Origin: Euwallacea fornicatus
Taxonomy: Eukaryota > Arthropoda > Insecta > Coleoptera > Curculionidae
DNA length: 64,000 bases
Direction of reading: 5' to 3'
NCBI RefSeq assembly: GCF_040115645.1
Contig: NC_089552.1
Coordinates: 3,410,001 to 3,474,000 of the forward strand
How positions within the stretch are numbered: position 1 is the first letter of the stretch; the number at the start of each line of letters is the position of its first letter. The notes below the pieces were generated by a model. It had not been told where the DNA came from and ran no database searches. It saw only the letters and a list, made by a program, of their open reading frames with translations. Shown here piece after piece: positions 62,190 through 64,000 of this stretch. The position numbers were made by a program, and so were the translations under genes.

Positions 62190-64000
62190 TTCTTCTCCGT
62201 ATGAGACCAAATTGTCACCATTATAAGTTAGTAATCTGGAGTGCCCCGAGAAAGAGTCAAACTCATTAAAGAAGCCATGCGGCAATGTTCGGATTCGAAG
62301 TATGGCAGGTACTCACTAGAGGCCGAAAAAAGCTCGAGGAACCAAACATCTGACCAACTGACGCCTCTGATATTTCAAAACCTATTTTAAATCTTTTAAT
62401 GATTACTAACCTCAACTAACCAAAAGAGGCTATGGAGAAAATATACAGGGTGGCACGAAAAATTGGAAAAAACTGCCGTGTTACCGCCAAATGCATCAAT
62501 AACATCATCGCAATTTATCTTCGGAGAACGGAAATGATACATGTGCAATATGAAAATTTTAGCGGAAAATTAAAGTCAGTCGTAACTTAAGAGCGTCAAA
62601 AGCTTTAATTTGGTATGCTGTATGTTCCAAGTTCTATTATATATACTCGGGATATTAGGCAAAATTCTACGTCCTTAACCACATAACTAAAGTATACGTA
62701 GCATTGCGCGTATCAGTGAAATGGTCCCAAGTAGACTTAGCTATAGTAGAATTTCTTCAGGAACTGAGCGACTAATTTTACCTAAAAGTACTTGTAGAAC
62801 AAGATTTAAAGTTAAGATTTTCATTTCTTTTTATGTTGCAACACTAACTGTTATGTCTCTTACGTTTCAATAAATTAGATCAAGATAGAAACGTATGCAT
62901 GTTTATATACGTTTTTATGTATCAAACCGCCTGCACAGATAGGAAGCTTCGCCAAATATCACTTGTTGATTGGCTCAGACTTGCAAATTGAACAAGTTGT
63001 ACTAAAAAGCACAAAGGTCGTTTATGTGTAGGTCGGATACATGATTCGGTGACATCAGAATCGGCTTTTGAACTTTTCCTTATGACCTTAAGGACCAAAA
63101 CCTTGTTTTGTCTATGTTTATCGTCAATCGCCAACTACAGTTGGCATCATCAAGGACTAACAATGGTTTCCTTCACTTACTACTTCTATTTGTTTAAAGT
63201 TGCTGTAAGTACTTAGTATTGTTAAATTCTTAACCTTTATCTTGCTAGTGGAAGTGTAAATGTGTGTGTATGTAAATCTGCCGTGAAGCAGACACGTTCT
63301 TCACTGAAATCAAACAAATTTTCCTACTGGATACATAAAGGTCTTTACCATGGCGGTGTAATGTTATTTATTTAAAAAAAATCCTGAATATGTGGGTAGA
63401 GTATAACATTTTTACAACATTAAATAGAAGCTAATTAATGTTATGTTTAAAACGTTATTTTTGATAACATTTAATGGACATGACCAGAATCCGCCTGGAA
63501 TGTTGTGTGGCTAATATCTGAAAGGCATGGTAAATTCTCAAATATTGGTATTTCTTATGCTACTATTCAACTCACCATTATGTTACATCGATCAGCCTTG
63601 ATTTAATAAATATCTAAACTAAAACGAAACCAAATGAACAAAGATTAAAACGCATTAAGCTCACACATTGCAATAAACAAGGAAATTTCAGAAAATGTAC
63701 AGTGATAATATTTTTTGCCTAATAAATATGCACCTATGCCAGATGCCGATACTCCCAAACAAAGGGTGAAGGTAGGCGAAAAACCGAAAGGATGATTCAA
63801 AATGAGTGGTAAATATTATGAAGCTGTGATGTAAATTAATAATTAAAGTGATTAAAATGTAAAGTTCTAAATTTTAGCATTGCGATGAGAATGGATGAGA
63901 AACATTTTAAACTAGTAAAAATAGAATAATCATTGAAAAATTGTAATAAAAAACCACCCAATTTAACTTTTTATTTCAATTAGTTTAGTTTTTTTTTTTA
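62190..64000. other. Gene-poor stretch
   Basis: Holds one ATACAGGGTGGC repeat end near 62446. No gene is supported to the end of the window. Confidence 0.4.

Noticed and set aside
1..64000. CRISPR arrays, operons, prokaryotic promoters
   Set aside because: No regularly spaced short repeats occur, and intron-containing genes show that the DNA is eukaryotic.

Overview
The window is AT-rich nuclear DNA from an insect-like animal. Genes are split by short introns with GT..AG borders, AATAAA poly(A) signals are present, and long gene-poor stretches are filled with Tc1/mariner-type DNA transposons, MITE-like hairpins and one non-LTR retrotransposon remnant. The transposon types and the protein sequences fit an arthropod, probably an insect. 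I cannot name the order or species.

Layout. Positions 1-42 kb are gene-poor. They hold two unassigned minus-strand exons: a cysteine-rich terminal exon at 3.1-3.4 kb and a membrane-anchor exon at 20.8-21.1 kb. They may or may not belong to one large gene. A GC-rich, E2F-site-bearing promoter or first-exon candidate lies at 38.7-38.9 kb. Recognisable mobile DNA here includes a 1.4 kb long-inverted-repeat element with a truncated DD41D transposase (4.9-6.3 kb), a full-length mauritiana-type mariner with a broken transposase (9.8-11.1 kb), DUF4817/DDE relics (16.6 and 39.1 kb), a deleted Tc1 element (27.6-28.2 kb), several foldback or MITE-like structures (17.8-18.8, 33.2-34.2, 35.7-37.2, 39.8-40.0 kb) and a reverse-transcriptase relic (40.6-41.0 kb).

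Positions 42-59 kb are the gene-rich part. They carry three confidently identified housekeeping or cellular genes: AP-3 complex subunit delta (garnet/AP3D1, minus, 42.3-47.3 kb), a KIF17/OSM-3-type kinesin-2 motor (plus, 52.6-56.8 kb) and a COA7-like Sel1-repeat mitochondrial assembly factor (minus, 57.2-58.9 kb). I rebuilt all three exon by exon, with reading frames continuous across every splice. The kinesin and COA7 genes converge with almost no space between their poly(A) signals. Positions 59-64 kb are again gene-poor, with a weak first-exon candidate at 61.15 kb, a TATA-type promoter candidate at 61.45 kb and a diverged direct repeat.

The three genes act in unrelated processes: vesicle-coat sorting to lysosome-related organelles, ciliary transport and respiratory-complex assembly. 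I see no operon-like or pathway logic linking them. I found no CRISPR array and no clear novel multi-gene system. The most unusual items are the near-identical arms of the 4.9 kb element, the paired hairpin cluster at 35.7-37.2 kb, the ear-less AP-3 delta protein and the unassigned cysteine-rich exon.
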